Positions 34,277 through 43,019 of a stretch of DNA of 64,000 nt are shown piece by piece. The position numbers were made by a program, and so were the translations under genes. A model generated the notes under the pieces. The model saw nothing but the letters and a program-made list of their open reading frames with translations. It did not search any database and had not been told where the DNA came from. The stretch is from Peribacillus frigoritolerans (lineage in GTDB: Bacteria; Bacillota; Bacilli; Bacillales; Bacillaceae): positions 1-64,000 of the forward strand of contig NZ_SMZY01000007.1 of NCBI RefSeq assembly GCF_004358755.1, given 5' to 3'. Numbering within the stretch: position 1 is the first letter of the stretch; the number at the start of each line of letters is the position of its first letter.

Positions 34277-34754
34277 AACATACATGTTCAAGGACGACGG
34301 CAGCATCCCCAATAACCCGAACCTGCCTCTTCTCATTTACGAAGGAGCCTTTCCATCAACAGAACAGTTCGAGTCAACGATTCTTGAGCACGGCTGGACG
34401 GGAACATGGGTAGACGGTGTATATGACTACCATCATTATCACAGCACCTCCCATGAAGTATTAGGGGTAGTCAGCGGAACAGCCGAAATCCTTTTCGGCG
34501 GGGAAAATGGGACGGCCGTTTCGGTTAAACAAGGAGATGTCGCAGTTATTCCGGCGGGCGTTGGACATAAATGCATTGGAAAAAGCTCGGATTTTCAAGT
34601 GATGGGAGCCTATCCAGACGATCAGGAAATGGATATGTGCACCGGTAAGAAAGAAGAGCGGCCGCAGGCATTAAATCGTATTCAAAACGTACCGTTGCCT
34701 GAAAACGATCCTTTATTAGGCAAAGGCGGACCAATGTTTGATTATTGGAAGTGA
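34266..34754 (+). CDS. cupin protein, YjlB-like
   Basis: This 162-residue protein has a single cupin barrel. Metal-binding residues are visible in HYHSTSHEVLGVVSG (two or three histidines and a glutamate, near 58-72) and the second-motif histidine in IPAGVGHKCIG (near 99-109). The start region FKDDGSIPNNPNLPLLIYEG is typical of the YjlB-like group. The activity is unknown; cupins can be isomerases, dioxygenases or sugar-binding proteins. The GTG start follows AAAGGAG. It forms a two-gene unit with the small membrane protein upstream. Confidence 0.8.
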   Translation: MNVKTYMFKDDGSIPNNPNLPLLIYEGAFPSTEQFESTILEHGWTGTWVDGVYDYHHYHSTSHEVLGVVSGTAEILFGGENGTAVSVKQGDVAVIPAGVGHKCIGKSSDFQVMGAYPDDQEMDMCTGKKEERPQALNRIQNVPLPENDPLLGKGGPMFDYWK

Positions 34755-34791
34755 AAGCAGGCTCGTTGTCCTGCTTTACATTCCATATTAA

Positions 34792-34821
34792 TTGACAGGT
34801 AATCCTATCATTATGTATTAT
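34792..34821 (+). promoter_or_regulatory. SigA promoter of the aldehyde dehydrogenase gene
   Basis: TTGACA (34792-34797), 18 bp, TATTAT (34816-34821), about 48 bp before the start codon. Confidence 0.65.
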
Positions 34822-34869
34822 ATGTTTATAAGATTAAACACATAAACACTTTAAGAGGTGGTAAAATAA

Positions 34870-36249
34870 ATGACTGCAGAAGAACAAATACAAGCTCTTC
34901 TCTCCAATCAAAGAGCCTACTTTTTAAAAGGATACACTAGAAGTGTGCAGGGAAGATATGATCAGCTCGGCAAGCTTCGTCTAGCTATAAAGGAAAAGGA
35001 ACGTGCGATCATGGATGCATTGAACAAGGATTTAAACAAATCCGAGTTCGAAGCCTATTCAACCGAGATCGGCATCCTTCTCGAGGAGATTTCTTTCTCT
35101 CAAAAGAATCTTAAAAAATGGGCTGCTCCTAAAAAGGTGAAAACAGCCATGACCCACATTGGTACAACTGGGAAAATTGTTCCGGAGCCTTTTGGAACAG
35201 CCCTTATTATTGCGCCTTGGAATTATCCGTTTCAGCTCGCAATATCTCCGCTTGTTGGCGCGATTGCCGCAGGAAACACAGCGATTCTGAAACCGTCTGA
35301 ATTTGCACCGAATGTATCAAAGCTTCTGAAAAACCTGGTAGAAGAAATCTTTCCTGCAGAACTTGTCGCAGTGGTTGAAGGCGGTATTGAAACGAATCAA
35401 CTGCTGCTCGCTGAGAAATTCGATACGATTTTCTTTACAGGAAGTGTGCCCGTCGGAAAAATCGTGATGGAGGCAGCATCCAAGCACCTTACACCGGTCA
35501 CATTGGAGCTTGGCGGAAAAAGCCCGTGTATTATCCATAAAGATGCTGATTTGAAGCTCTCTGCAAAAAGAATTGCCTTCGGAAAATTTACGAATGCGGG
35601 TCAAACCTGCATCGCACCAGATTATCTGCTTGTTCACAGTGACGTAAAGAAAGAATTTTTATCGCTGCTTCAAGCTGAAATAACGGAAATGTTCAGTGAG
35701 AATCCGCTTTTGAATGAAAATTACAGCAGGATGATCAGTGAGAAGCACTTCAATCGATTAACGGAATTCTTCTCAGACGGTAAGGCAATTTTAGGCGGAA
35801 CAGCCGATCGTGATTCTTTGAAAATTGCTCCAACGATTTTAGATGAGGTAAAAGCAGATGCAGCTGTTATGCAGGAAGAGATCTTCGGTCCGATTTTACC
35901 GGTTATGGAATATGCCGATTTAGATGAGGCCATTACCTTTATTCAAGTTCGCCCTAAACCACTTGCTCTTTACCTGTTTACTTCAAGTAAACAGACGGAG
36001 CAGCAGGTCATTGAACAAGTTTCCTTTGGCGGCGGATGCATAAACGATACGCTCATGCACATTGCAACCCCGCATCTTCCATTTGGGGGAGTAGGGGAAA
36101 GCGGGATGGGCAATTATCATGGCAAGTACAGCTTTGAAGCCTTTTCTCATTACAAAAGTGTTCTCCATCAAACAACAAAATTTGATTTCAGCTTCAGATA
36201 TCCTAACGCAAAAAACGGACTGAAATTGATAAGAAGGTTGCTTAAATAA
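34870..36249 (+). CDS. aldehyde dehydrogenase (YwdH-like)
   Basis: The 459-residue NAD(P)-dependent aldehyde dehydrogenase has the cofactor-binding APWNYPFQLA, the general base in VTLELGGKSP and the catalytic cysteine in FTNAGQTCIAPDYLL. Its length of about 455 and the lack of N-terminal extension match the class 3/fatty aldehyde type (B. subtilis YwdH). It probably oxidises medium or long chain aldehydes to acids. AGAGGTGG precedes the ATG. It is monocistronic, with its own promoter and terminator. Confidence 0.9.
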   Translation: MTAEEQIQALLSNQRAYFLKGYTRSVQGRYDQLGKLRLAIKEKERAIMDALNKDLNKSEFEAYSTEIGILLEEISFSQKNLKKWAAPKKVKTAMTHIGTTGKIVPEPFGTALIIAPWNYPFQLAISPLVGAIAAGNTAILKPSEFAPNVSKLLKNLVEEIFPAELVAVVEGGIETNQLLLAEKFDTIFFTGSVPVGKIVMEAASKHLTPVTLELGGKSPCIIHKDADLKLSAKRIAFGKFTNAGQTCIAPDYLLVHSDVKKEFLSLLQAEITEMFSENPLLNENYSRMISEKHFNRLTEFFSDGKAILGGTADRDSLKIAPTILDEVKADAAVMQEEIFGPILPVMEYADLDEAITFIQVRPKPLALYLFTSSKQTEQQVIEQVSFGGGCINDTLMHIATPHLPFGGVGESGMGNYHGKYSFEAFSHYKSVLHQTTKFDFSFRYPNAKNGLKLIRRLLK

Positions 36250-36287
36250 AAGAAAGCAGCGGACTGTTCAAGGTTCGCTGCTTTTTT
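36250..36287 (+). terminator. terminator after the aldehyde dehydrogenase gene
   Basis: AAAGCAGCG...CGCTGCTTTTTT hairpin. Confidence 0.83.
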
Positions 36288-36297
36288 AGCAAAGAAA

Positions 36298-36366
36298 AAA
36301 GTGATTACTCACTTTACAAAAGAATATATATAGCTTAAGGTATAAATGAGTGATTACTCACTTTTA
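36298..36366 (+). promoter_or_regulatory. paired operator before the ABC-2 operon
   Basis: AAAGTGATTACTCACTTT (36298-36315), with perfect 7-bp arms, is repeated as AGTGATTACTCACTTT at 36350-36365. The two flank an AT-rich stretch with TATAAA near 36341. This is the layout of a TetR-type operator; the TetR gene at the end of the operon (38179) is the natural candidate repressor. Confidence 0.75.
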
Positions 36367-36382
36367 TTTAGGAGGTTTTCAT

Positions 36383-37108
36383 ATGAGTGAAATGAGCATC
36401 GTACTCCAATCAGTTTCAAAATCATTCGGTAAAAAAGAAGTGATAAAGAATGTTTCATTTTCAGTAGGAAAAGGGGAAATCTTTGGCCTGCTGGGACCTT
36501 CAGGGTCAGGAAAAACAACGTTAATTAAAATGATAGTTGGCATTGAAGAAGCAAGCACGGGGGAAGCAAACGTGTTAGGGGTGAAAATGCCGGACTTAAA
36601 ATCTCTGAAAAATATCGGATTCATGGCACAGTCAGATGCTCTTTACGGAGAGCTTACCGGAAAAGAAAATATCGCTTTTTTTGCCGCTCTCAGCGGTCTA
36701 AAAGGAAAGAAGAAAAAAGAGAGAATTCAGTATGTGATGGATCTTGTTAACCTTTCTGAACATGCATCTAAACGGACAGGAGATTATTCAGGGGGAATGA
36801 AGCGCCGTCTGTCGCTTGCGATTGCCATGCTTCATGAACCGCAGATCCTTGTGCTTGATGAGCCGACGGTGGGGATTGATCCAATCCTGCGCCAGTCGAT
36901 TTGGGAGGAGCTTCAAAACATCAGGCGTACAGGAACGACGATTGTTGTGACAACGCATGTAATGGATGAAGCTGAAAAATGTGACAGGATTGGCTTCATT
37001 CGGGAAGGAATCCTTATCGCTTCAGGAACGCCTGAACAATTGAAATCACACTCTGAGTCAAACACCATTGAAGAGGCATTTTTAGCTTATGGAGGTGCAA
37101 AAGAATGA
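36383..37108 (+). CDS. ABC transporter ATP-binding protein
   Basis: A 241-residue ATPase subunit with Walker A GPSGSGKTTLIK (near 37-48), Q-loop IGFMAQ, signature YSGGMKRRLSLA, Walker B ILVLDEPTVGID and H-loop TTHVMDEA. It is of the drug/lipid exporter (DrrA/YhaQ-like) class that works with ABC-2 permeases. The ATG at 36383 follows AGGAGG; an in-frame ATG at 36350 lies inside the operator. It overlaps the permease gene by 4 bp. Confidence 0.92.
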   Translation: MSEMSIVLQSVSKSFGKKEVIKNVSFSVGKGEIFGLLGPSGSGKTTLIKMIVGIEEASTGEANVLGVKMPDLKSLKNIGFMAQSDALYGELTGKENIAFFAALSGLKGKKKKERIQYVMDLVNLSEHASKRTGDYSGGMKRRLSLAIAMLHEPQILVLDEPTVGIDPILRQSIWEELQNIRRTGTTIVVTTHVMDEAEKCDRIGFIREGILIASGTPEQLKSHSESNTIEEAFLAYGGAKE

Positions 37109-38118
37109 GGGTGCTTGCGATTGTGATTCGGATCATTCAGCAATTTGTCCGGGATAAGCGAACTCTGGCGCTGATGCTTATTGCCCCTCTGTTTATCCTT
37201 ACATTAATGAACTTTATTTTTGACAGTGAGGCGTACTCACCTAAAATTGGCGTGCACGGAGCCCCGGAGAAATTGGTGACAGTTCTCAAGGAGAATGATA
37301 GTAAAGTCATAGAATACGATGAAAATGCACCGGGAAAATGGGTGAAAGCAGACAGTCTGGATGCTTTTGTTTCTTTTGATAAAGGGGAAACAGAGATTAC
37401 ATTAGAAGGCTCTGATCCGAGTGTAAGCCGGGCGGTGCTTGGTCTTATGCAAAAAAGCGTAAAACCGGATCAGCAATCAGAGCCTGCTGTGAACTACCTG
37501 CACGGATCAAGTGATATGACATCCTTTGATAACATCGGGCCAATTCTTATAGGCGTATTTATCTTTTTCTTTGTTTTCCTGATTGCAGGTGTTTCTTTTC
37601 TGCGTGAAAGAACAAGCGGAACATTGGACCGGATCATGGCGACACCGCTTAAGCGCTTTGAACTGGTTCTTGGGTATGTGATCGGATTTGGAATTTTTAC
37701 TACGTTTCAGGCCATTTTGATATCGGCATTTTCCATAAGTGTGCTGGACATGATGATGGAAGGGTCTTATTTCTATGTTCTTCTTATTACGTTTCTTCTT
37801 GCTATGACCTCTTTAACACTAGGCACCTTGCTGTCTGCATTTGCAAATAACGAGCTGCAGATGTTTCAATTCATACCGCTTGTCATTGTGCCGCAAATTT
37901 TCTTTTCAGGTCTTTTTAAATTGGAAACGATGGCGGATTGGCTGCAGTCCATCAGTTATGCCATGCCGCTTAAATACGGTGCGGATGCTCTGAAGGGAAT
38001 TATGATTAAAGGATATGGGTGGGGGGATATTGCACAAGATGTCTATATTCTGCTTGGATTTTCCCTCGCTTTCCTGATTCTTAATATCTTCGCGTTGAAA
38101 AAGGTGAGGAGGCTGTAA
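37105..38118 (+). CDS. ABC-2 type transporter permease
   Basis: This 337-residue membrane subunit has one N-terminal helix (about 17-40) and an extracytoplasmic domain (about 45-145). Five C-terminal helices follow (about 150-330), containing the ABC-2 signature FLRERTSGTLDRIMATPLKRFELVLGY and the final ALKGIMIKGYGW. With the ATPase upstream it forms an exporter. The substrate is unknown; the adjacent TetR regulator and its operator pair suggest induction by a drug-like compound. Confidence 0.9.
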   Translation: MRVLAIVIRIIQQFVRDKRTLALMLIAPLFILTLMNFIFDSEAYSPKIGVHGAPEKLVTVLKENDSKVIEYDENAPGKWVKADSLDAFVSFDKGETEITLEGSDPSVSRAVLGLMQKSVKPDQQSEPAVNYLHGSSDMTSFDNIGPILIGVFIFFFVFLIAGVSFLRERTSGTLDRIMATPLKRFELVLGYVIGFGIFTTFQAILISAFSISVLDMMMEGSYFYVLLITFLLAMTSLTLGTLLSAFANNELQMFQFIPLVIVPQIFFSGLFKLETMADWLQSISYAMPLKYGADALKGIMIKGYGWGDIAQDVYILLGFSLAFLILNIFALKKVRRL

Positions 38119-38178
38119 TGCTGTTGATTGCTTTTTCATTTATAATAGGACATATAGATGAATGAGGAGTTTTATAAA

Positions 38179-38835
38179 ATGAGCAATCAATTTTCCATTG
38201 AAGAGCTGCTTAAGCTGACAGATGAAGATGTTAAGATGAGTGAAAAACAAAAAAAGGTAGTAGAAGCTGCCATTGAAATATTTGCAGATAAAGGGTTTGC
38301 AGCCGCATCAACCAGCGAAATTGCTAAAAAAGCGGGAGTCGCAGAGGGCACAATTTTCCGTCATTATCAAACGAAAAAAGACCTGCTGTTTTCGATTGTC
38401 ATGCCGACCATAACAACATTTATTGCCCCATTTTTAGTGAGGAATTTTCTTCAGGATGTAACAAAACAGAACCATCAGGACCTTGAACAAATGCTGAGAT
38501 TCATTCTTGAAAACCGCTATGAGTTTATCAAGAAAAATCATCCTGTGATTAAGATTTTACTTCAGGAAGTTTTTTTTCATGAAGAGTTCAGGGGGGAGCT
38601 CCGCAAGGTTGTTTTGGAACATGCAGTTGAGAAGCTGAAGCAGCTGATCACGCACTTCCAGGAAAAAGGCGAGATGGTTGAGATGCCTCCTGAAACGGTT
38701 CTTCGAATGATTATCACCACGATTATGGGGTTCTTGATTGGAAGGTTCATCATTATGCCGGACCTGGACTGGGATGATGAAGCGGAAAAAGAATATACGA
38801 TCCAGTTTCTTTTGCATGGATTGATGAAGAGGTAA
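38179..38835 (+). CDS. TetR family repressor of the ABC-2 operon
   Basis: The 218-residue protein has an N-terminal TetR helix-turn-helix (about 22-70: VVEAAIEIFADKGFAAASTS, EIAKKAGVAEGTIFRHYQTK) and an all-helical ligand domain. The ATG at 38179 is 9 bp after GAGGAG; the ATG at 38158 precedes that site. It is the third gene after the ABC-2 pair. The duplicated palindrome 36298-36365 is its most likely target, which would make the operon self-repressing. Confidence 0.87.
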   Translation: MSNQFSIEELLKLTDEDVKMSEKQKKVVEAAIEIFADKGFAAASTSEIAKKAGVAEGTIFRHYQTKKDLLFSIVMPTITTFIAPFLVRNFLQDVTKQNHQDLEQMLRFILENRYEFIKKNHPVIKILLQEVFFHEEFRGELRKVVLEHAVEKLKQLITHFQEKGEMVEMPPETVLRMIITTIMGFLIGRFIIMPDLDWDDEAEKEYTIQFLLHGLMKR

Positions 38836-38864
38836 GGCTGCTCATAGAATGAGCGGCTTTTTTC
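38836..38864 (+). terminator. terminator after the TetR gene
   Basis: GCTGCTCAT and ATGAGCGGC pair, followed by TTTTTT. Confidence 0.8.
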
Positions 38865-38867
38865 TCC

Positions 38868-38899
38868 TAAAAAACAGAGTCCGATTATCGGACTCTGTC
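38868..38899 (-). terminator. terminator after the NhaC-family gene
   Basis: On the minus strand ACAGAGTCCGA and TCGGACTCTGT pair around TAA and end in TTTTTT. Confidence 0.88.
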
Positions 38900-38907
38900 A
38901 ATAAAAT

Positions 38908-40194
38908 TTACCGGGATTCTTTAAATCTCGGATAGCCTATAATTATAGCAACAATACCCATGATGGCTATTAAGAATGGGTAAAAAGAGAATGGCAGGAT
39001 ATCAGTTGGTGAAATCTTGGCAAATTGAGCGGCAGTCAGCATTTGAGCACCGTAAGGAATTAACCCCTGTATACTGCAAGAGAAAATATCTAAAAGGCTC
39101 GCAGATTTCCGTTTATCAATCTCATACTTATCCGCCATATCTTTTGCGAGAGAACCTGCTGCAATAATAGAGATCGTATTATTCGCAGTTGCAAGGTTTG
39201 TCGTGCTGACAAGACCGGCAATGGCAAATTCTGCTCCTTTTTTAGAAGATATTCTTCGCGTCATTGCTTCTAAAATAAAGTGAATGCCGCCGTTTCGTTT
39301 AATTAATTCAACCATTCCGCCGATTAAGAGTGAAAGAATGACTAATTCGGCCATCCCCATAATACCATCTGTTATTTTCTGAAGAAATGCCGTTAACGTG
39401 TAGCTGCCATCAGAAAGGCCGATGATTCCGCTAAGCAGGATACCTCCAGTTAAAACAACGATTACATTCATTCCAAGAAGCGCTGTTACAAGAACGGCTA
39501 TATATGGCACCATTTTAATGAAACTGAATTCTCCGGGAGAAACTGGTGATTGATTGCCGAGAGTAATGACAATTAAAACGACACTAGTTATAATGGCAGC
39601 CGGCAAAACAATGAAGAAGTTTACCTTGAACTTGTCTCTCATTTCCGTTTGCTGTGTCCGAACGGCTGCAATCGTTGTATCCGATATAAAAGACAGATTA
39701 TCCCCGAACATTGCACCGCCAATTACGGCAGCCATAGCAAGAGCTGCTGAAATATCAGCTTCTGCACTGATGGCAACGCCAATTGGAGCAAGGGCAGCAA
39801 TTGTTCCCATTGAAGTACCCATTGCAAGTGAAATAAAAGCCCCAATGATAAATAATCCAACAATCAAAAAGCTTTGCGGCAAAAAGGTAAGAGCAAGATT
39901 GACAGTTGATTCAACTGCTCCCATTCCTTTGGCCACTTCTGAGAAAGCCCCAGCCAAGATAAAAATAAACACCATGATCATTAAATCAGGATGACCTGAC
40001 CCTTTAGCAAAGCTCTCCACTTTTGAAGTGAATGTTTCTTTCCGATTCATCATTAGTGCAGCGCCTGCTGCAATGATGATGGCAACAAGAATCGGCATCT
40101 TATAAAAATCGCCTGTTATAATACCAGACCCTACAAATAGGGCAAGAAATATGATTAATGGCAATAATGCCAGTCCATTTCCTTTTGTCTCCAT
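38908..40194 (-). CDS. NhaC-family transporter under S-box control (likely methionine uptake)
   Basis: The 428-residue protein has about eleven hydrophobic helices of the NhaC Na+/H+ antiporter superfamily. Conserved pieces are GTSMGTIAALAPIGVAIS, GGAMFGDNLSFISDTTIAA and TTNLATANNTISIIAAGS. The gene is preceded by a SAM-I riboswitch and nothing else, so expression should rise when S-adenosylmethionine is scarce. S-box-controlled NhaC proteins (MetT) have been proposed as methionine transporters, and I infer that role. The ATG at 40194 lies 5 bp after AAGGTGG; the frame is open upstream through the riboswitch terminator but has no ribosome binding site there. Confidence 0.85.
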   Translation of the reverse strand: METKGNGLALLPLIIFLALFVGSGIITGDFYKMPILVAIIIAAGAALMMNRKETFTSKVESFAKGSGHPDLMIMVFIFILAGAFSEVAKGMGAVESTVNLALTFLPQSFLIVGLFIIGAFISLAMGTSMGTIAALAPIGVAISAEADISAALAMAAVIGGAMFGDNLSFISDTTIAAVRTQQTEMRDKFKVNFFIVLPAAIITSVVLIVITLGNQSPVSPGEFSFIKMVPYIAVLVTALLGMNVIVVLTGGILLSGIIGLSDGSYTLTAFLQKITDGIMGMAELVILSLLIGGMVELIKRNGGIHFILEAMTRRISSKKGAEFAIAGLVSTTNLATANNTISIIAAGSLAKDMADKYEIDKRKSASLLDIFSCSIQGLIPYGAQMLTAAQFAKISPTDILPFSFYPFLIAIMGIVAIIIGYPRFKESR

Positions 40195-40213
40195 GTGTAC
40201 CACCTTTCTTTCT

Positions 40214-40384
40214 ATAAAAAAAAAATCTCTTCTAAAATAAGAAGAGACCTTATATCCGGAATGGAAATAAGCTCTTCTCATTTTTCAAGCACAAGGCTTG
40301 CTGGAATTGGCACAGCACTCGGAACCGAGTCCGCTGCCGAGGCATCACAGGGCCAGTCCCTCTGCCTCTCTTAATAAGAAGATA
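40214..40384 (-). promoter_or_regulatory. SAM-I riboswitch (S-box) with terminator
   Basis: On the minus strand the aptamer shows TCTTATTAAGAGAGGCAGAG, GGGACTGGCCCTGTGATGCC, CGGCAGC, GTGCTGTGCCAATTCC and TGAGAAGAG, the standard S-box order with its kink-turn and pseudoknot segments. A strong terminator follows: GGTCTCTTCTTA and TAGAAGAGATT with a long T run (about 40249-40216). High SAM should stop transcription before the NhaC-family gene. A palindromic AAGCACAAGGCTTGC forms the variable P3/P4 side. Confidence 0.93.
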
Positions 40385-40544
40385 TATGTGTGTTTTTAAA
40401 AAAGTCCTTTCCTACATTAAGGGGTTATTGTGTAAAAGTCAAATGGTAGATTTAACAAATATTTTTTCGAAATTGTTTGAATTTACCGTCATCAGTGGAA
40501 TAAAATAAACTATATAGTCGGTTTTTAAAAAAGGCGGTGTAAAA

Positions 40545-41168
40545 GTGGCTCCAATTGTTTCAAATGAATACAAGGAGAAAAAAAAGCGTCATATTCTTGA
40601 GAGTGCCCTGAAGGCTTTTGGCGAAAAAGGATTTCAGCTTGCAACAATAGACGACATTGTTGCTGAATCCGGGTTAAGCAAGGGGGCGATCTACAACTAT
40701 TTTAAAAGCAAGGAAGAAATTTATCTTCAGCTGATGCAGATGCGGACAGAGGAGAATATCGCCAAGCTGAAAAATACCTTTCAAGAGAGCGTGACTGCAA
40801 AAGAAAAACTTCACCAGTTTTTCAAAAACTACGCAGAAATCGAGCTGTCTCAAAAGTGGCAGAGAATGATCGGTGTTCACCTTGAATTCTGGATTCACTC
40901 AGGCAGGGACGAAGAGCTGAAGCAAGTCATGACAGACCGTTATGCCAATGTCTATCAGGCGCTGCTCATTGAGATCATCGAAGAAGGCATCAGACAAAAT
41001 GAATTCAACAAAGACACAGATCCTTCACTCGTATCATCTATGGTGTGGGGAACCATAGATGGCATGTGTCTTCACTATTCAGTAATAGGCGGGAGTTACC
41101 CTTATCAAAAACAAATTCGCGCTTTAGAAGAAATGATCTTCTTGTACTTGGAAAAAGGGAGAGCTTAA
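40545..41168 (+). CDS. TetR/AcrR family regulator
   Basis: The 207-residue protein has an N-terminal helix-turn-helix (about 10-60: ILESALKAFGEKGFQLATID, DIVAESGLSKGAIYNYFKSK) and a helical ligand-binding domain. It starts with GTG behind AAGGCGGTG. A TATAGT -10-like box occurs close upstream (near 40512). The target gene is not obvious: the GNAT gene follows after 71 bp on the same strand and may be co-transcribed, while the NhaC gene is divergent but has its own riboswitch. Confidence 0.85.
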   Translation: MAPIVSNEYKEKKKRHILESALKAFGEKGFQLATIDDIVAESGLSKGAIYNYFKSKEEIYLQLMQMRTEENIAKLKNTFQESVTAKEKLHQFFKNYAEIELSQKWQRMIGVHLEFWIHSGRDEELKQVMTDRYANVYQALLIEIIEEGIRQNEFNKDTDPSLVSSMVWGTIDGMCLHYSVIGGSYPYQKQIRALEEMIFLYLEKGRA

Positions 41169-41239
41169 GTTTTTAAAAGGAGAATTGCAGACACTAAGAG
41201 GTTAGAAAGCTTACAGTCTGCTGAGAAAAGGGGTACGTT

Positions 41240-42118
41240 ATGATCACCATTAAAAGATTGTCTCAATGTACGCTTGAAGAAGCATTAACAGCATGGAATA
41301 AAGGCTTTGAGGGATATTATTTTGATATGACGCTGTCTCTTGAGAATTTTTTTAATCGAATGGTGCTTGAAAACCTTTCGCCGGCATTATCTGTAGTTGC
41401 TTTTCACGGCTCCAAGCCGGTTGGGCTTGTTTTGAATGGAATCAGAACCATAGACGGCAAAAAAATTGCATGGAACGGCGGAACTGGTGTTGCTCCTGAG
41501 TACCGAAGCAAAGGGGTCGGGGTCAAGCTGATGGAAGAGGTTTTATCCCTTTACGAAAAAGAAAATGTTGACACAGCTACTCTTGAAGCCGTTTCTCATA
41601 ATGATCGTGCGATCAAGCTTTATGAAAAAATGGGCTATAAGGTAGTAGACAGGATTGCACACCTCGGACATTCAGCTCCGCTTAAGCTCGAACAACCAAA
41701 AGGGGGATTCCGTGTTCAGGTCAAAAAGCCGCGGGACGTACAGAATATCCCTTTTTATAACAAGCTGGCGCCATGGCAGGTCCAGTGGCAAAACATCAGG
41801 GATGGTGAATCCATTCTTGCTGTAGACGCAAAAGGGGAAACCATCGGATTCGCCCTGTCTAAACGGAAATATGAGGATGACGGAACGCTATCTGGCATCC
41901 TTTTATTTCAATGTGAGGCACACCCTGAACATCAGGAGAAAGAAGCACTTGTGCGCTCGCTGCTGCATGAAGCATTCGCATTCTCTAACACGGAAGAGGT
42001 TCAAAGAACGGCTGTCAATCTATCTAAATCCAATCAGCTGGTCCATGAAATCTTAGAAAAAGAGGGATTCATCGAAAAAGCAGAACAGGTGTTTATGATC
42101 AAAGAGATGTCTGCATAG
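41240..42118 (+). CDS. GNAT family N-acetyltransferase, two-domain
   Basis: The 292-residue protein has an N-terminal GNAT domain with the acetyl-CoA loop GTGVAPEYRSKGVGVKLMEE (near 78-97) and NDRAIKLYEKMGYKV (near 121-135). A second, more degenerate GNAT-like half follows (about 150-290) and lacks a clear acetyl-CoA loop. The substrate is unknown. AAAAGGGG precedes the ATG. It lies downstream of the TetR gene without an intervening terminator. Confidence 0.83.
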   Translation: MITIKRLSQCTLEEALTAWNKGFEGYYFDMTLSLENFFNRMVLENLSPALSVVAFHGSKPVGLVLNGIRTIDGKKIAWNGGTGVAPEYRSKGVGVKLMEEVLSLYEKENVDTATLEAVSHNDRAIKLYEKMGYKVVDRIAHLGHSAPLKLEQPKGGFRVQVKKPRDVQNIPFYNKLAPWQVQWQNIRDGESILAVDAKGETIGFALSKRKYEDDGTLSGILLFQCEAHPEHQEKEALVRSLLHEAFAFSNTEEVQRTAVNLSKSNQLVHEILEKEGFIEKAEQVFMIKEMSA

Positions 42119-42167
42119 AATCCGTTCATTTACAAACCCTATGAAAAAGAAAGAAGGGATTGTAAAA

Positions 42168-42494
42168 ATGAAGAGATGGCTGAACATCTTGCTGATTTTC
42201 TGTTTGGCAGGAAGCAGTATGACCGCGTTTTCTGTTCAAGCTCATGCAGAAACCAAAGTGCTTTCCTATGAAGAGTTTGGAAGAGTTGCGATGCGCAAGA
42301 CCATGGAAAAATACCCTGATGCTCAAATCACTGACTATCTTCATGTAGGAAAAAAGAGAAAAGCAGCAACTTCAATTGAAACGTTCAAGCTTACGCTGAA
42401 GGAAAAGAATAAAACGTTTCAACTATTTGTTTTCGTTGAATATAATGAGAAAACCAAAAAAGTGGTCAAGGTTACATTTAAAAAGGCAGCTTGA
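42168..42494 (+). CDS. small secreted protein, YqzG/YhdC (DUF3889) type
   Basis: This 108-residue exported protein starts with a signal peptide (MKRWLNILLIFCLAGSSMTA, cleavage likely in AHAET near 28). A lysine-rich domain follows with YPDAQITDYLHVGKKRK and FKLTLKEKNKTFQLFVFVEY, which fits the YqzG/YhdC family of unknown function. The ATG at 42168 follows GAAGGGA; the ATG at 42141 is less well placed. A terminator follows. Confidence 0.78.
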   Translation: MKRWLNILLIFCLAGSSMTAFSVQAHAETKVLSYEEFGRVAMRKTMEKYPDAQITDYLHVGKKRKAATSIETFKLTLKEKNKTFQLFVFVEYNEKTKKVVKVTFKKAA

Positions 42495-42497
42495 ATG

Positions 42498-42531
42498 TAG
42501 GCGGTCCCCCTAAGGGATTGCCTTTTTTTAT
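42498..42531 (+). terminator. terminator after the YqzG/YhdC-type gene
   Basis: AGGCGGTCCC...GGGATTGCCT stem followed by TTTTTTT. Confidence 0.82.
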
Positions 42532-42560
42532 TTGGAATTAGTCCATTTTCAGGTTTTGTA

Positions 42561-42610
42561 TTGACAATGTTTTACAGCGTGGTATATAGTTAATTACATA
42601 AGTAACTAAC
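42561..42610 (+). promoter_or_regulatory. promoter and palindromic operator of the GntR-ABC operon
   Basis: TTGACA (42561-42566), 18 bp, TATAGT (42585-42590). A dyad with arms GTTAATTAC (42589-42597) and GTAACTAAC (42602-42610) around ATAA covers the start site; one pair in nine is mismatched. A YtrA-type GntR protein encoded just downstream should bind here. Confidence 0.75.
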
Positions 42611-42641
42611 CAATTAACAAGTGAACCGAAAGAGGGGTCAT

Positions 42642-43019
42642 ATGTATCCATTTTTAGATACCGACAGACCGATTTTCCAGCAAATAGCGGAGCAGATAGA
42701 AGATGACATCATCAACGGCATGATTCAGGAAGGAGAGAGAGTTCCATCGACAAATGAGTTCGCGGCACATTATCAAATTAATCCTGCAACAGCAGCAAAG
42801 GGGATCAATCAGTTAGTGGAGAAAGGCATTCTTTTTAAGAAGAGAGGAATTGGGATGTTCGTAGCTGAAGGGGCAAAGGGGATATTAACCGGCCAGCGGA
42901 AAGAGCAATTTTACGAAGCCTTTATTTTGCCGCTGAAGAAGGAAGCGGCAAAATTGAATATCAGTGTGAACGATCTAAAAGATATGCTTGAAAAAGGGAG
43001 CGGTCATAATGAAGGTTAA
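42642..43019 (+). CDS. GntR family (YtrA subfamily) regulator
   Basis: This short 125-residue GntR regulator has a winged helix-turn-helix (about 10-72: IFQQIAEQIEDDIINGMIQE, GERVPSTNEFAAHYQINPAT) and only a small C-terminal dimerisation tail, which defines the YtrA type. Such proteins repress adjacent ABC transporter operons. The ATG at 42642 follows AGAGGGG; the GTG at 42621 lies upstream of that site. It overlaps the ATPase gene by 11 bp. Confidence 0.9.
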   Translation: MYPFLDTDRPIFQQIAEQIEDDIINGMIQEGERVPSTNEFAAHYQINPATAAKGINQLVEKGILFKKRGIGMFVAEGAKGILTGQRKEQFYEAFILPLKKEAAKLNISVNDLKDMLEKGSGHNEG

